A DNA stretch of 64,000 nucleotides from Tribonema minus (lineage: Eukaryota; Sar; Xanthophyceae; Tribonematales; Tribonemataceae), in assembly GCA_017506865.1 (NCBI GenBank), contig JAFCMP010000223.1, positions 682,001 through 746,000 of the forward strand. Reading direction: 5' to 3'. A program made the position numbers and the translations under genes. The notes beneath the pieces are model-generated. The model ran no database searches, was not told where the DNA came from, and worked only from the letters and a program-made list of their open reading frames with translations. Positions 45,401 to 54,632 of this stretch are shown here, piece by piece (position 1 is the stretch's first letter; each line of letters opens with the position of its first letter).

Positions 45401-48287
45401 CGGGGGCGCTGTCACTAACGTCCTCATCAACGGAGGTGCGACCGGGCAAATTGCTGCGGTCACCCCCAGTGGCGGCTCTGGCACGGGGTACACTTATCAA
45501 TGGGGGGCTGGCATCTCAAGCCCGACCGTGAATGCCACGAAGACGGGACTGGCAGCCGGCACGTACACTCTTGTTATCACAGACAGCGTCTCCGCTACGA
45601 AGACACTGACCTTCACAGTGACGGAAAATCCAGTGATTAGCTACACCGGAGGCGCCATCACGAGCGTTCTAATCAATGGTGGCAGCACAGGTCAAATTGC
45701 TGCCGTCACCCCCAGCGGTGGTTCAGGCACTGGATACACATACCAATGGGGTGCTGGCATCTCGAGTCCTACTGTGAACGCCACAAAGACGGGCCTGGTG
45801 GCCGGCACGTACACTCTTGTTGTCACAGACAGCGTCTCAGCGACAAAAACAATTACATTCACGATCACCCAGAACCCTGTGATAACTTACAGTGGAGGCG
45901 CGATCACGGGAGTGCTGATCAACGGAGCGGCTACCGGTGCTATCGCATCTGTGACTCCCAGTGGTGGTTCCGGCACGGGATACACGTATCAGTGGGGGAC
46001 TGGCATCTCGAGTCCAACTGTGAATGCCACAAAAACGGGCTTGGCGGCCGGCACCTACAGCCTGGTCATCACGGACAGCGTCTCGGCGACAAAAACCGTC
46101 ACGTTCACGATTACGCAGAACCCCGTCATCTCATACACGGGCGGGACAGTGACCAATGTGCTCATTAACGGAGGAAGCACGGGCCAAATCGGAGCCGTCA
46201 CCCCCAGTGGGGGCTCAGGGACGGGGTACACATACCAGTGGGGGGCTGGAGTTGCAAGCCCCACTGTGAACGCTGCGAAGACAGGTCTGACCGCTGGCAC
46301 GTACACTCTAGTGATTACGGACAGCGTCTCCGCAACGAAGTCGATCTCCTTCACTGTCACACAGAATCAGGTCATCACAACGAGCGGCGGCAGTGTCACC
46401 AATACCAGCGGCGGCGCAGCTAATGGATCCATCGCGCCGGTCGTCCCCTCTGGCGGAACTGGTGTTTTCACATTCTCGTGGGGCTCCGGGATCGCTAGCC
46501 CGACGGTGAACGCCACCAAGACAGGCGTTGCTCCCGGCACATACTCCCTGACAGTCTCCGATGACGCCGGCGCGACGAAAGTAGTCAGCTTCACCGTCGC
46601 CGCCGCACCATATGGTGCGAGTGTCACAATCTCATCTCTTGCAGCCACCTCCGCCTCCCTCTCCGTGGTAATCTCAACACTGGGAACTGATGCGAGCTAC
46701 TCGTACGTCCTGAGCCGCACGAGTACGAACTCAAGCTCTGCTGACATGATAGACTGCGGCACCTGCGCGGCGCAGACCACATCACAGAACGTTGACGTCA
46801 CCGGATTTTCGCCGAACATGACGTACTACCTGTGGGTGCGAGCGAAGAACACGTCGACAGGTGCTTACAGTCTTATGACGACAACATCCACGTCTATACA
46901 CCTCGCAAACGCGCCGACCCTGACTCCTGGCTCAATTGTGGGATGCGCCGCGGGACGAACAAACGGTTCTATCGGAGAGACGTCCGTGTCAGGCGGCACA
47001 CCGCCCTACTCCACAGTATCCTGGGCGTCGTCCGCTGGCGCATCTACCATCGCTTCCCAGACATTTGCCGCCAAGACAGGGCTTGCAGCTGGCACTTACA
47101 CTCTCTCAGTGACTGACTCAGCAGGAGGCGAAGCGAGCATCATCTACGTTGTGCCTTCCGTACCGCAGCTCACTCTCGTCTCGAGCACTTCGACGGCTGC
47201 CAGCGACACGAACAGCGCAGACGGCTCCGCCACCGTGAATGTCACCGGCGGCACAGGCACATTGACATTCAAATGGTACACCAAAGGCGTGCTGCTGACA
47301 AGCGCCACAGCGACTGCGACCCTGCTGGACGGTGGCGTGTACAACTGCGTCGTGTCCAGCGGAAATGTGGATGACATCTCTACGCAGATTACTGTGCAAG
47401 CGCCCGTCGCCGTGACTATGAGGGCAACGGGCAGCACTGTGACCGCGTTCGTCGCTGGCGGCACTCGAGCGTACACGTATTCGTGGACCGTCGACGGATC
47501 CGCTTCGAGTGCGACGACCGCAACGCTCTCGCAACTCTCTCCCGGTACCGTATGCGCTTGCACCGTCACTTCCGGGACGAACAGCGACAGCGGGGAGGCG
47601 ACTGTGTTCCCGGGAGTGCAGTTCGCTTCCACTCCCGTGAGTACGTCGCCCTCATGGTCCTCGTATGCACCGGATGCGGTGTACAGAGTGACATATCGAA
47701 GTGCTGTCGCAGGCAGCGAAGTCGTCACATGGAAAACAGCCACGTCGCGCACGACCGGCCTCGTATCAGGACTGACAGCCAATGAGACCTATACATTCGT
47801 GGTTCTCGTTCAGATTCAGGGCACCTTCTCGCCCTTCGTCGCCGGAACTGTGACGCTGCCGGGCAACGTCGGCAGCAACTTCTCGAAGGCTGCGCTGCTG
47901 ACCGAGAGCGCCACGGCGACGTATGACCTGACGGCATTGAGCGGAAGCAGCAGCGCGGCTCTGACTCCATCTGTCATCAAGACGCTGTTCTCAACTGGCG
48001 ATGTAGTTCAAACCCGCAATTTAGTGGGGGGCGTCTCGACTGTTCAACCTGCAGTGTTCGTGGCATTGGCAGAGACGGTGAAGATTTCCAAGAATAGCGC
48101 AGTGTACCTACCCTTCGATTCAACTGATGCGACCGTGCAGAGCGTGCAGTTTCAGAAAGACGACGGCTCGTCAGTGGCTGTGACTTTCGACAGCACCAAC
48201 AACAGTGTAGCAGTCGAGGGCATCAGCTACTCGCCAGGGGATTCGTTTACGTTCAACGGGCAGAAGTGCTATGTAGTATTGCAATGA
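42492..48287 (+). CDS. Second giant adhesin-like protein
   Basis: About 1,931 residues from the ATG at 42492, opening MSTPSGGTITVSNI. Layout: four Fn3-like units, one FG-GAP propeller (about 43.44-44.63 kb), eight SprB-like repeats, one Fn3-like unit, then the same C-terminal series as in the 4,259-residue protein, including the ending GDSFTFNGQKCYVVLQ. It is thus a one-module version of its neighbour and lies 170 nt downstream on the same strand. The shared C-terminal domain is probably the virion anchor or assembly part, and the repeats the exposed stalk. No catalytic motif is seen. Confidence 0.75.
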   Translation: MSTPSGGTITVSNITPLTCDTTITMTTLGAAGSWNYFLSTCATNSRTGTMTNLRGITGQTASQAQPVYGLTPSTTQYLFLRAQKVSDLTYTVMTTTTTGTTLTTTSGIAPAGGTIGTPTSVTNTGASTLVTITTMGTNSEYQYLVSSSPTNSTGGTMTNLKALVAQPTSQSVTFSYLAPGTTRYLFSRAQNLRTGAYTFLTTTGVALTTATSGVAPTGGSISVTSSFSSTGVATVTMTTLGTNANYVYYLSRCATNSTGGTMMNVYRLAAQTASQTAYPAGLTMATTQYLFVRAQNSITGVYTVMTASGVAITTSAVSINYQTAALTCNEPPPDTGYIKYGTAVAVDDGSNYCVITGTRAAYGLSSAGGAYVLELDANGEWDMNAILVPTDVATSDNFGRCVAVSGTYAIVGSQCDVGGRLNAGAAYMFERIAGTWTQTTKLVASDVCPGDNFGIAVSVSGTYAIVGATTRYQLGVASSGGAYIFERNVTTGTWEQKATLFPSDVPTGAYFGGGICISGTYAIVGAYNKNTAAGGAYIFERNSTSGAWEEKAILAASDPAANMKFGKAVSIDGNYAVVAAEGKTVTALSNVGGAYVFERVSGTWGQVAMLDNPDPTASDYFGISVSVSGVYAVVGCYLNDPSSKSGAGSTYLFKRSSTTGLWPFVKEWTANDGLASDNMGGSVSIAGTHVVSGASFKTSAGVTIMGGAYMFEVPPPITYTGGAVTNVVTNGGSTGAIAAITLAGGTGTYTPTWSSSTGATTGLSGVGAKTALLAGTYTLSVIDNQSTPTSSVFTFVVTEPPVIVVSGGSITNVLINGQSTGAIAAVTVSGGTGTGYTYSWSAGISNPTVNAAKTGLPAATYTLIVTDSGGGTKTTVFTIAQNSVISYTGGAITSVLINGGATGAIASVTPSGGSGTGYTYAWGAGIANPTVNAAKTGLVAGTYILVITDSVSATKAISFTVTQNAVIAYTGGAVTNVLINGGATGQIAAVTPSGGSGTGYTYQWGAGISSPTVNATKTGLAAGTYTLVITDSVSATKTLTFTVTENPVISYTGGAITSVLINGGSTGQIAAVTPSGGSGTGYTYQWGAGISSPTVNATKTGLVAGTYTLVVTDSVSATKTITFTITQNPVITYSGGAITGVLINGAATGAIASVTPSGGSGTGYTYQWGTGISSPTVNATKTGLAAGTYSLVITDSVSATKTVTFTITQNPVISYTGGTVTNVLINGGSTGQIGAVTPSGGSGTGYTYQWGAGVASPTVNAAKTGLTAGTYTLVITDSVSATKSISFTVTQNQVITTSGGSVTNTSGGAANGSIAPVVPSGGTGVFTFSWGSGIASPTVNATKTGVAPGTYSLTVSDDAGATKVVSFTVAAAPYGASVTISSLAATSASLSVVISTLGTDASYSYVLSRTSTNSSSADMIDCGTCAAQTTSQNVDVTGFSPNMTYYLWVRAKNTSTGAYSLMTTTSTSIHLANAPTLTPGSIVGCAAGRTNGSIGETSVSGGTPPYSTVSWASSAGASTIASQTFAAKTGLAAGTYTLSVTDSAGGEASIIYVVPSVPQLTLVSSTSTAASDTNSADGSATVNVTGGTGTLTFKWYTKGVLLTSATATATLLDGGVYNCVVSSGNVDDISTQITVQAPVAVTMRATGSTVTAFVAGGTRAYTYSWTVDGSASSATTATLSQLSPGTVCACTVTSGTNSDSGEATVFPGVQFASTPVSTSPSWSSYAPDAVYRVTYRSAVAGSEVVTWKTATSRTTGLVSGLTANETYTFVVLVQIQGTFSPFVAGTVTLPGNVGSNFSKAALLTESATATYDLTALSGSSSAALTPSVIKTLFSTGDVVQTRNLVGGVSTVQPAVFVALAETVKISKNSAVYLPFDSTDATVQSVQFQKDDGSSVAVTFDSTNNSVAVEGISYSPGDSFTFNGQKCYVVLQ
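44638..46605 (+). repeat. SprB repeat array in second adhesin gene, 8 units
   Basis: Eight units of about 245 nt start with xxSxTGGxxTxVLINGGxTG and end in TDSVSATKTxxFTxTxN. The central six are similar; the first and last are divergent. Units differ in sequence from the first gene's array (YQWGAG rather than YSWTGTYAV), so each array expanded on its own. Confidence 0.82.
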
Positions 48288-48579
48288 AACGCAAATATAA
48301 CCTAATGTCTCTCGCTCTCTCGTGTTCATGTTGTTCTCGATTGCACACCTGATGCAGTGCCATGCAGTGCCGCCCTTTGTACTCCACTCTCCATCCGCGG
48401 TCACTGCGCTATGTGAACACAATCCTGGTACAGGTTCCCACTCATCACCAGCACATGCAGAGTGAGCACATAGAAGCAGCACAAGCAGCAAAGGTACAAT
48501 TAACAATGCACACCTGCAACGACGACAAACGCTGAGCTTGAATCTTGCGTAATTTGTATCACTTGATTCATGAGGGCTC

Positions 48580-51500
48580 TCACGCAGTGAACGATAGCTT
48601 CGACTGCTGTTTCTGCTTCTTTGCGACAGCAGGTGCTGGTCTCTTCACTGCCGGCTTTGCGGCTTCGCCGGTGAGCGTCGCCTGCTTCTTCTCTTTCTTG
48701 ACGACCGCCGGCGCCGCAGGCCGCTTCTGCGCAGAGACTGTCTCGATCTCCACCCCGGCGCTGGCCATCATTGTCGCCTGATGGCTGAACTCGTTAACCA
48801 TGGCGCGCCGCACCACCCTGGCGCCGCCGTCGATGAGTGGCGCCAGAAGCTCTAAAATCGGCTTCTCGATCTGCCTCTCGTAGTAGAACGCGAGGTCGAC
48901 GTCCTGGGCGGTAACGTCCTGCGGGAGCTGAGATCGCTCGCTCAGCGGTGCATCGCCTTTCACGATGACATACGTCACTTTGGAGCCGAGCGCGGGAATC
49001 TCGACGTCGGGGCGTGCCTGCGCGATGAGGCGCTGCACCAACGACACGTGTGGTGAAATCGTCTTAGGCGCGAGATCGTGTAGTTCCTTAGCGATGTGGT
49101 AGTCCTCCACGGGTAGGCGGCGCAGGCGCATCTCGCGCAGCGTCGCCACGAGGTGCTGCAGCGCGCCTTCCGGATTATTGTCGCGAATACTCATGCGAAG
49201 CACGTCGCCAGCGAGCCGCTTGCTGAGCTTCGACCAGTCGTTGCGCACGGCGACGACGCCGCGCAGCTTTAGCTCGGGCTCCGGGCGATCAGGGCGCTCC
49301 CACAGCTGCGCGGCGTAGCACTTCTTCTTATAGAAGACTGCGGGAAACATGACGGCCTCGAGCTCCAGCTCGAGCGGGTCGGGCAGCCGTGACGACACGA
49401 CCTGCGCGATCTCGGCGCACTTCGTGAAGACGTACGCCATGCGCGCCGCATCCCACTTCTCGTTTTGTGAGAAAGCGGGGCCGTCGCCCTCGGGGAGGGT
49501 GAACATCGCCGAGTCGGTATCGCCCGCCACGATGCGAGCGCCGTACTCCTCCGTGACGATCTTCGCCGTGAACTCCAAGGAGCGCCGCCCCATGAGCGTG
49601 GTGACCGCGGCGAGGTCACTTAAGGGCAAAAACCCCTTGGAAGCGCCAAGTAACCCATAGGTGCTGTTACAGGCAACTTTTTTGCTCTTCTGGCGGGCGT
49701 CGAGGATGGCGCGGCGGGCGGGATCCGTCTCCTTCTTGAGCTCCGCCCGCACCAGCGCCCGCTCTCTCAAGAGCTTCTCGAGGACGAGCGTGAGAGGTGG
49801 TTTGCCCGGGGCGGAAGGCGCGGCGAGGGTGACAATGTGGTCCCCGAGATCGTACTCCGTGCACACGACACCGGGGCGCGTCGCTGCTGCTTTCTCCTCC
49901 GTCGAGTTGGCGCGCACCAGCCGTGATGGGCATATCGCATAGGCGATCATGAGCGATGGATAGAGAGATGCGAAGTCCAGGAGGCACACCTGGTCCAGCG
50001 GGCCGCCGTAGTATCCCTGCGCACAGCAAGAACGTAGCGTGAGTGATGGACGGGTGGTGACAGTGCGCGGCACCAATTTCAACGTTTGACCGACCTCCGG
50101 TCGGCCTTTTGGGCAGTCACCTTGATCGTGTCGATGACAGTCGCGCCTTCATACCCGCCGGTGCCCTCAGGCTGCTGAGGAGGGGCGTTGAAGACATACT
50201 CCCCATGAAGTTCAGCAAGGAGCAGGGATACGATCTTTGACTGCCTGCCGGTGTCCACGATGCTCGCCGCGTTGACTGCGCAGACCGCGGCCTCCTCAAA
50301 GACGGAGACCGACGAACCCCAGACCTCGTTCAATAGGAGACAGAGCGCGCCGTCCTGCTCGCAGTACTTGGCGACGACGCCCCTGAGTGCTGGGGTGCCC
50401 TCGTCGCTGAAGGCTTGCAGAATCGTGCCCCATGGGACCGGGTTCTTCCCTTCATGGGCGTACTTGTTCCCCAGGGCATCGAGCTTATAGCTGGATTCGC
50501 CAGGAAGGTTGCTCTTGGCGTACACAAACAGGTCGATGACGATTCGCCCCGGTATCGACCACAAGCACATCTCGTTCCTGCCGAGGGCGGAGCTCGCCAG
50601 AGTCTTGTCCACGAAGCTTGCGGAAACCCCAGGGATCCGTGACATGTCGAAGAAGCCTGGGATAGAGTGCTGCGACAGAGAGCGGCACGTGTGATCGTCA
50701 GCAATTTTAAAAGAGCAGAAGAGCCTATACATTAAACGAATAAACGTACCTGGTTGACGCGGTGGCGAATGAATGGAACGTCAAAGCCCGACCCGTTGAA
50801 CGAAAAAAGCACGTCGACCTTGCCCCAAACGATGAGGTTCCGCAGCCTGACGAGTAGCGCCGCCTCGTCTGCGACAACCTCGACAGGCGTGCCATCGACG
50901 ACGTCCGTCGGCTGTGTGCAGATGATGACGGACCGGGGGTCGCGAGTTTGCGTGCCGCTCCGAAGTGTGCCGTCCTTCGTGTCGGCGAAAATCAGGCAGC
51001 ACTGAAAGATTTCACACCTTTTCGGGTCGAGGCCGGAGGTCTCGAGGTCATCTGCAAGGCGCGCGAGCGAACTGTTCAGAATGCGCACACAGCGAGTCTA
51101 TGCTCGACACTGCAAAAACGAAAGACACTTACATGCCATGAAGGTGAGCTTGGGAGCCTCGCACACATCGGGAAGGGGCACGAGCTCCGCCATCGACGCC
51201 GTGTCGCCTCGTCCCCATTCGAACCACGATCCACACCGCAGCTTAGATTGGTGGAGAAATTTACACGCCACGGACGTGCCAGTCTCCAGGAGGACGTATT
51301 TGCTGTCATTGTACACTGGCCACGTCTTGAAGCGGAGCAGAGCGTACTGCTGGCGCTGTTCATCGGTGAAGCCGACGAACTGTTTGCGCTCGACGGTCTC
51401 CGACTTGTCCGCCACGAGGCCCACGCGGGCAAAGGCTTTCTTCATGTCGTCCGTGAGCCTACCCTTCACATATGCCCATGGCAAAAACGCAGGAACCATG

Positions 51501-51664
51501 ATTCGCACTGTCTGGCCCTCTTCATCCTTTGCGATTAACCAGACAATGCGCTTGGGAGCTGCCTGCGCACGCCAGGACCTGTTTACATCGTGTGCTGGGT
51601 TGAGCTGATAGTCAGCATGAAGTAGAAATGCACGCTTCATGGCAGGGTTGTGACTGAATGACAT
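48580..51664 (-). CDS. polB: Family B DNA polymerase, four exons
   Basis: Joining 51664-51133, 51051-50750, 50669-50121 and 50016-48580 on the minus strand gives 2,820 nt with no stop, so 939 residues. Exonuclease motifs: YDLETSG (D179, E181, made across the first splice), FNGSGFDVPFI (D268) and YCEQD (Y380, D384). Polymerase motifs: DFASLYPSLM (from D475), KKVACNSTYGLLG (from K573) and GDTDSAMF (D627, D629). The KxY-type FYKKKCY follows. The C-terminus (KKQKQQSKLSF, after KKEKKQATLTG) resembles degenerate PCNA-binding peptides. This is the replicative polymerase of large DNA viruses. The three introns are described separately. Confidence 0.93.
50017..50120 (-). other. Spliceosomal-type intron 3 of the DNA polymerase gene (104 nt)
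   Basis: Donor AAG/GTGACT, acceptor GTGCGCAG/GGATAC, phase 0. It joins GYEGATVIDTIK to GYYGGPLDQV, restoring the usual spacing before motif DFASLYPS. A short inverted repeat CCGACC-TCC-GGTCGG lies inside. Confidence 0.88.
50670..50749 (-). other. Spliceosomal-type intron 2 of the DNA polymerase gene (80 nt)
   Basis: Donor CAG/GTACGT, acceptor GTCGCAG/CACTCT. Splicing is in phase 0 and joins ...RHRVNQ to HSIPGFF, just after the Exo II motif. A perfect branch-type CTGAC lies about 30 nt before the acceptor. Confidence 0.88.
51052..51132 (-). other. Spliceosomal-type intron 1 of the DNA polymerase gene (81 nt)
   Basis: On the minus strand the donor reads GCAT/GTAAGT and the acceptor CTTGCAG/ATGACC. 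Removing it creates the codon TAT and the Exo I motif YDLETSG, which neither flanking frame contains alone. A branch-like CTGAAC lies about 25 nt before the acceptor. It carries in-frame stops, so unspliced message cannot give the polymerase. Confidence 0.9.
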
Positions 51665-51675
51665 ACAATGTTTTT

Positions 51676-51701
51676 CAATTGGGATTTTTCAATATGGGAA
51701 T
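51676..51701. promoter_or_regulatory. TGGGAAT-type motif pair upstream of the polymerase
   Basis: Two boxes, TTGGGATTT and ATGGGAAT, are 15 nt apart and are separated by TTTTTCAATA. They lie 12-37 nt upstream of the polymerase start codon, in the reverse orientation. The same pair type occurs at other starts, so a promoter element is likely. Confidence 0.5.
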
Positions 51702-51769
51702 AGGACAAATGCGCAGGGTCATGGTGGTAATTTCAACTTCAAGGGAAAGCAGAGAAAAGCCATCCATGT

Positions 51770-53221
51770 TCAAAGTATCCATTCATCAAGGTTTCCTTGC
51801 TTCTTTTGCACATATCTCTCGGAAAGCGCGAGGATGGCACGGCGCGCGAGGCTGTCCGCCTTTTGCCACAGATTTGGCCATTGGGCTTCGTCGACGCCGA
51901 GTTCATCCGCAACGTTCCACGACAGCGTGCGAACGCCACGGCGGGAGTCTACGTCGATGTTGACAGCCTGTGGGACAGGTGGCAGTTGGTCACGCGTCCG
52001 CAGCACGCTGGACCCCGCACCGACTAGCGCAGCTGTCTTCACGGTGTCCTCCTCCACTTTGTTGATGTGCCAGCGCACCCCGTCGTGGAAGAAGGCGCAT
52101 TCGCCGACGAGGACGTCCGGGCAAACTACAACGTCGCCGATGCGCAGGCGGTGGGCGATGGCGGCGAGGAAGCCCGCAAGATCGTCGCCGCCGCTCCACA
52201 CAATGTAGGCCGTGGCGTCGGGGAACATCTCTTCGTACGAGCGACGCCCGATGTTGTTAACCCGACATATGTCGCCACGGCACTTGACGCGTCCGTGTTC
52301 ACACCGGACAGTTCTGACGTCCACCGCATCGGGCCCCCCGCACTCACGACAGAAAAACAACCCGGGCTCTGCGGGCCGCTCAAAGACCGGCACCCTTCCG
52401 CATCCACCTGCACACCGGTCGTGCATGACATCGACGGCGTCTTGTCCACCACATTCGCGACAAAAGAGCCCTTGCTTTCCTGGCGTCTCGAAACTTGGGC
52501 GCTTTCCGCAACCACCTCTGCACAAAATATTCTTTACATTGACGGCATCCGCCCCGCCACACTGTCGGCAAAAGTAAACACCTGGCTCACCGGGGCGTTC
52601 GAAGTATGGGCGCTTTCCACACCCGCTCGTGCACAATTTGTATGTCACGTTGACTGCATGTGGACCGCCACAGGCTTGACAATAAAGCACGCCTTCTTCA
52701 TCAGGCCGTTCAAAGCTTGGGCGTCTTCCGCAATTGCCAGCGCACTTGGCATGCGTCACATCCATAGCATCCTTGCCTGCACATGTTCGGCAAAACAACA
52801 CGCCTGGTAGTCCTGGCCGCTCAAAACATGGTATCTTGCCACAGCCAGCGCTGCATGTGCTGCTGACGACGTCAATCATTCCCTCGTCCTTATGTGTCCC
52901 ACACCACTGTGCCCCCTGGCCACGATGGTTGAACCGTGTGCGTTTCGTACATCCTTCCTTACGGCATGTTCTGGATGATAGGTGGTCCTGGCACCACTTG
53001 TGCGCAGCAGTGTTGTGGCACCCCGGCGCGCAACACAGCTTTATCATTCGCCGGCGCTTGGCCAAGGGGCGCTCGGCAGGAGTATCCTCCGCGTCCGTGT
53101 CGGCAGTGGCAGCAGAGGCAGCAGAAGCGGTGGCGACGGGGGCGACGACATCCAAGGGGCCAGCAGGAGCAGCGTCCGCGGTCGCAGCCGCATGGTGTTC
53201 TGAGCCGCAATCGCCGCACAT
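51770..53221 (-). CDS. EsV-1-7 cysteine-repeat protein
   Basis: 483 residues from the ATG at 53221. After an Ala-rich N-terminus and RKRRR-like basic patch (AKRRRM), six repeats of about 36 residues (residues 86-302) show C-x3/4-C-G-(K/R)-x-P-x-F-E, then F/W-C-x2-(H/C), then (M/A)xxV. This is the EsV-1-7 domain, named after an Ectocarpus virus protein and found in the brown-algal developmental regulator IMM. Repeat 1 has the canonical C-x2-H, while repeats 2-6 replace His with Cys. The last 180 residues are a separate domain (ATAYIVWSGGDD...). Function of the family is unknown at molecular level; zinc binding is likely. Confidence 0.8.
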   Translation of the reverse strand: MCGDCGSEHHAAATADAAPAGPLDVVAPVATASAASAATADTDAEDTPAERPLAKRRRMIKLCCAPGCHNTAAHKWCQDHLSSRTCRKEGCTKRTRFNHRGQGAQWCGTHKDEGMIDVVSSTCSAGCGKIPCFERPGLPGVLFCRTCAGKDAMDVTHAKCAGNCGRRPSFERPDEEGVLYCQACGGPHAVNVTYKLCTSGCGKRPYFERPGEPGVYFCRQCGGADAVNVKNILCRGGCGKRPSFETPGKQGLFCRECGGQDAVDVMHDRCAGGCGRVPVFERPAEPGLFFCRECGGPDAVDVRTVRCEHGRVKCRGDICRVNNIGRRSYEEMFPDATAYIVWSGGDDLAGFLAAIAHRLRIGDVVVCPDVLVGECAFFHDGVRWHINKVEEDTVKTAALVGAGSSVLRTRDQLPPVPQAVNIDVDSRRGVRTLSWNVADELGVDEAQWPNLWQKADSLARRAILALSERYVQKKQGNLDEWIL

Positions 53222-53282
53222 CTTTCTGATTACTACAGGCGTGAGATAATAATGAGTGATTATGGGGCACGCCGTGCGGGAC

Positions 53283-53350
53283 GCATTCCCAGTTTGCCCG
53301 GCGCGCCACACGACATTCCAAACAGAATGTGGGCAATTCCCGATTTGCGC
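53283..53350. promoter_or_regulatory. TGGGAAT-type motifs between divergent genes
   Basis: On the minus strand AAACTGGGAATG (complement of about 53283-53295) and AATCGGGAATTG (about 53331-53346) lie between the divergent EsV-1-7 (start 53221) and BTB (start 53395) genes. The AAACTGGGAATG copy matches the one at 60348 exactly. Confidence 0.45.
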
Positions 53351-53394
53351 AAAGACGAGCCCACAAAATTTCACTCCCTGTCCCACACGCTCCA

Positions 53395-54462
53395 ATGATC
53401 ACATTCAATTGCCGTGGCTCGATCACCACAGTTCCAGCGATTGCCTTGGACTACGCGCCCGCGCTGAGAGCGAAGGTCATGGGTGCGTTCGGTGACGGCG
53501 TGGCGGCCACAGGAGTCGTCAACGTGGACAGGGACGCCGCTGCGTTCACTGCGTTCTTGCGGCTCTGCACGCACCGAGGCCTTCCCGATGGTCCCATGTC
53601 AGAAGATCTCAAGGAGGAGGCGAGATTCTGGTGCGCCTCGCCCGAAGCGCCGCTCGCTCCGATGCTCACCTGCTGCGACCGAGACAAGCTGCGCGGCGAT
53701 GTGGACGTCTTCGTTGACTTCCTCGCGCACTCCGTGCTCTTCGACACCGCCGCTTGCGCGGTCACCGCCGTGCTGCCCTGCACTCGGTACGTGCACGACG
53801 ACAGATGGATCGAGCAGGTCGACGCGTACAAGTACGTCGTCGCGCACCCGGAACTGCTGCGCGAATCCGTCTTTCGGCGTTGGGGTCTCGAAGTGCAGTG
53901 GCAATTGATCGGGCGGGTGGAGGTGGAGTTAATAGACTACGGCACGTTCGAAGTCGCTGCAACCGGAGAGTACTTGCTCGTGGCCAAGTCATGGGAGTAC
54001 GGCACTCCGAAGCAGGGCGCGTTCGGGGCGACGGGAGCGACGTCGTTCATCAGCACGTGCTTTCTCGCCGTCGATCAGCTGCGGGACGGAGAGATCGTGC
54101 ACGGCGACCTGCGCATCAAGTTGCAGGTCGCCAGAAGCTTCCACTACGGCGTGGGAATGCGAACCGTAGTAAACGCTGAGATCGCTGATTGCACATCGTT
54201 AGTGGGGGTGGCTCTCATCTTCTGTGACCTCAGGAAGGAGGAGCTCGCTGAGTGGAAAGTGCGCATGCAGGCGCTCGTCCCTGATGGCGATGAAGCTGCT
54301 GTCGTCGCACACACGGGCACATTGTACGGGACGTGCGAGACAGAAGATACGGACTTGATTGGGATCGCAGCGTACAGCACAGCACTGCCCCGCCTTACGA
54401 TGGGGGGTTCGAGTGCGGAGATATCGCATGTCGAAGCATGTCGCATCACACTGAAACGGTGA
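53395..54462 (+). CDS. BTB/POZ (KCTD-type) domain protein
   Basis: 355 residues from the ATG at 53395; upstream extension uses GTG. Residues 1-85 show the T1/KCTD form of the BTB fold: ITFNCRGSITTVPAIAL (as in VxLNVGGxxFxT), then DRDAAAFTAFLRLCTHRGLPD (as in DRDPxxFxxILxFLRxGxL) and an EEARFW closing helix. Such domains oligomerise and can bind Cullin-3. The C-terminal 200 residues are beta-rich, with a possible substrate-binding role. An adaptor for host ubiquitin ligases, alongside the two F-box proteins in this window, is an inference. Confidence 0.7.
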   Translation: MITFNCRGSITTVPAIALDYAPALRAKVMGAFGDGVAATGVVNVDRDAAAFTAFLRLCTHRGLPDGPMSEDLKEEARFWCASPEAPLAPMLTCCDRDKLRGDVDVFVDFLAHSVLFDTAACAVTAVLPCTRYVHDDRWIEQVDAYKYVVAHPELLRESVFRRWGLEVQWQLIGRVEVELIDYGTFEVAATGEYLLVAKSWEYGTPKQGAFGATGATSFISTCFLAVDQLRDGEIVHGDLRIKLQVARSFHYGVGMRTVVNAEIADCTSLVGVALIFCDLRKEELAEWKVRMQALVPDGDEAAVVAHTGTLYGTCETEDTDLIGIAAYSTALPRLTMGGSSAEISHVEACRITLKR

Positions 54463-54632
54463 ATAAATGCACGTCTCTGGTGCCCTGCGCAACGATCTGC
54501 AACAGCAGCACTTGAAGTGTTCCAACTCGTTATCATGCAAAAGCGATGATGCTTGCAACACGCCGATGAGGACCTTTGCAAGAATGAACAGAACACACAC
54601 CAAGTGAGCAGACGCAAAGGAAGGCATTACAT

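Noticed and set aside
29539-48287. Bacterial contamination as the source of the adhesin genes
   Set aside because: Start contexts and strand packing are like those of neighbouring viral-type genes; no bacterial ribosome-binding sites are seen. Assembly error cannot be fully excluded.
48171-48506. Minus-strand frame with a signal-peptide-like start (LIVPLLLVLLLCAHSACAG)
   Set aside because: It has no ATG start (TTG only) and overlaps the end of the second adhesin gene by 117 nt. A spliced upstream exon is conceivable, but nothing supports it.
48580-51664. Polymerase as a frameshifted pseudogene
   Set aside because: Gaps have exact GT-AG ends and correct phases at all three junctions, which mutations would not give.
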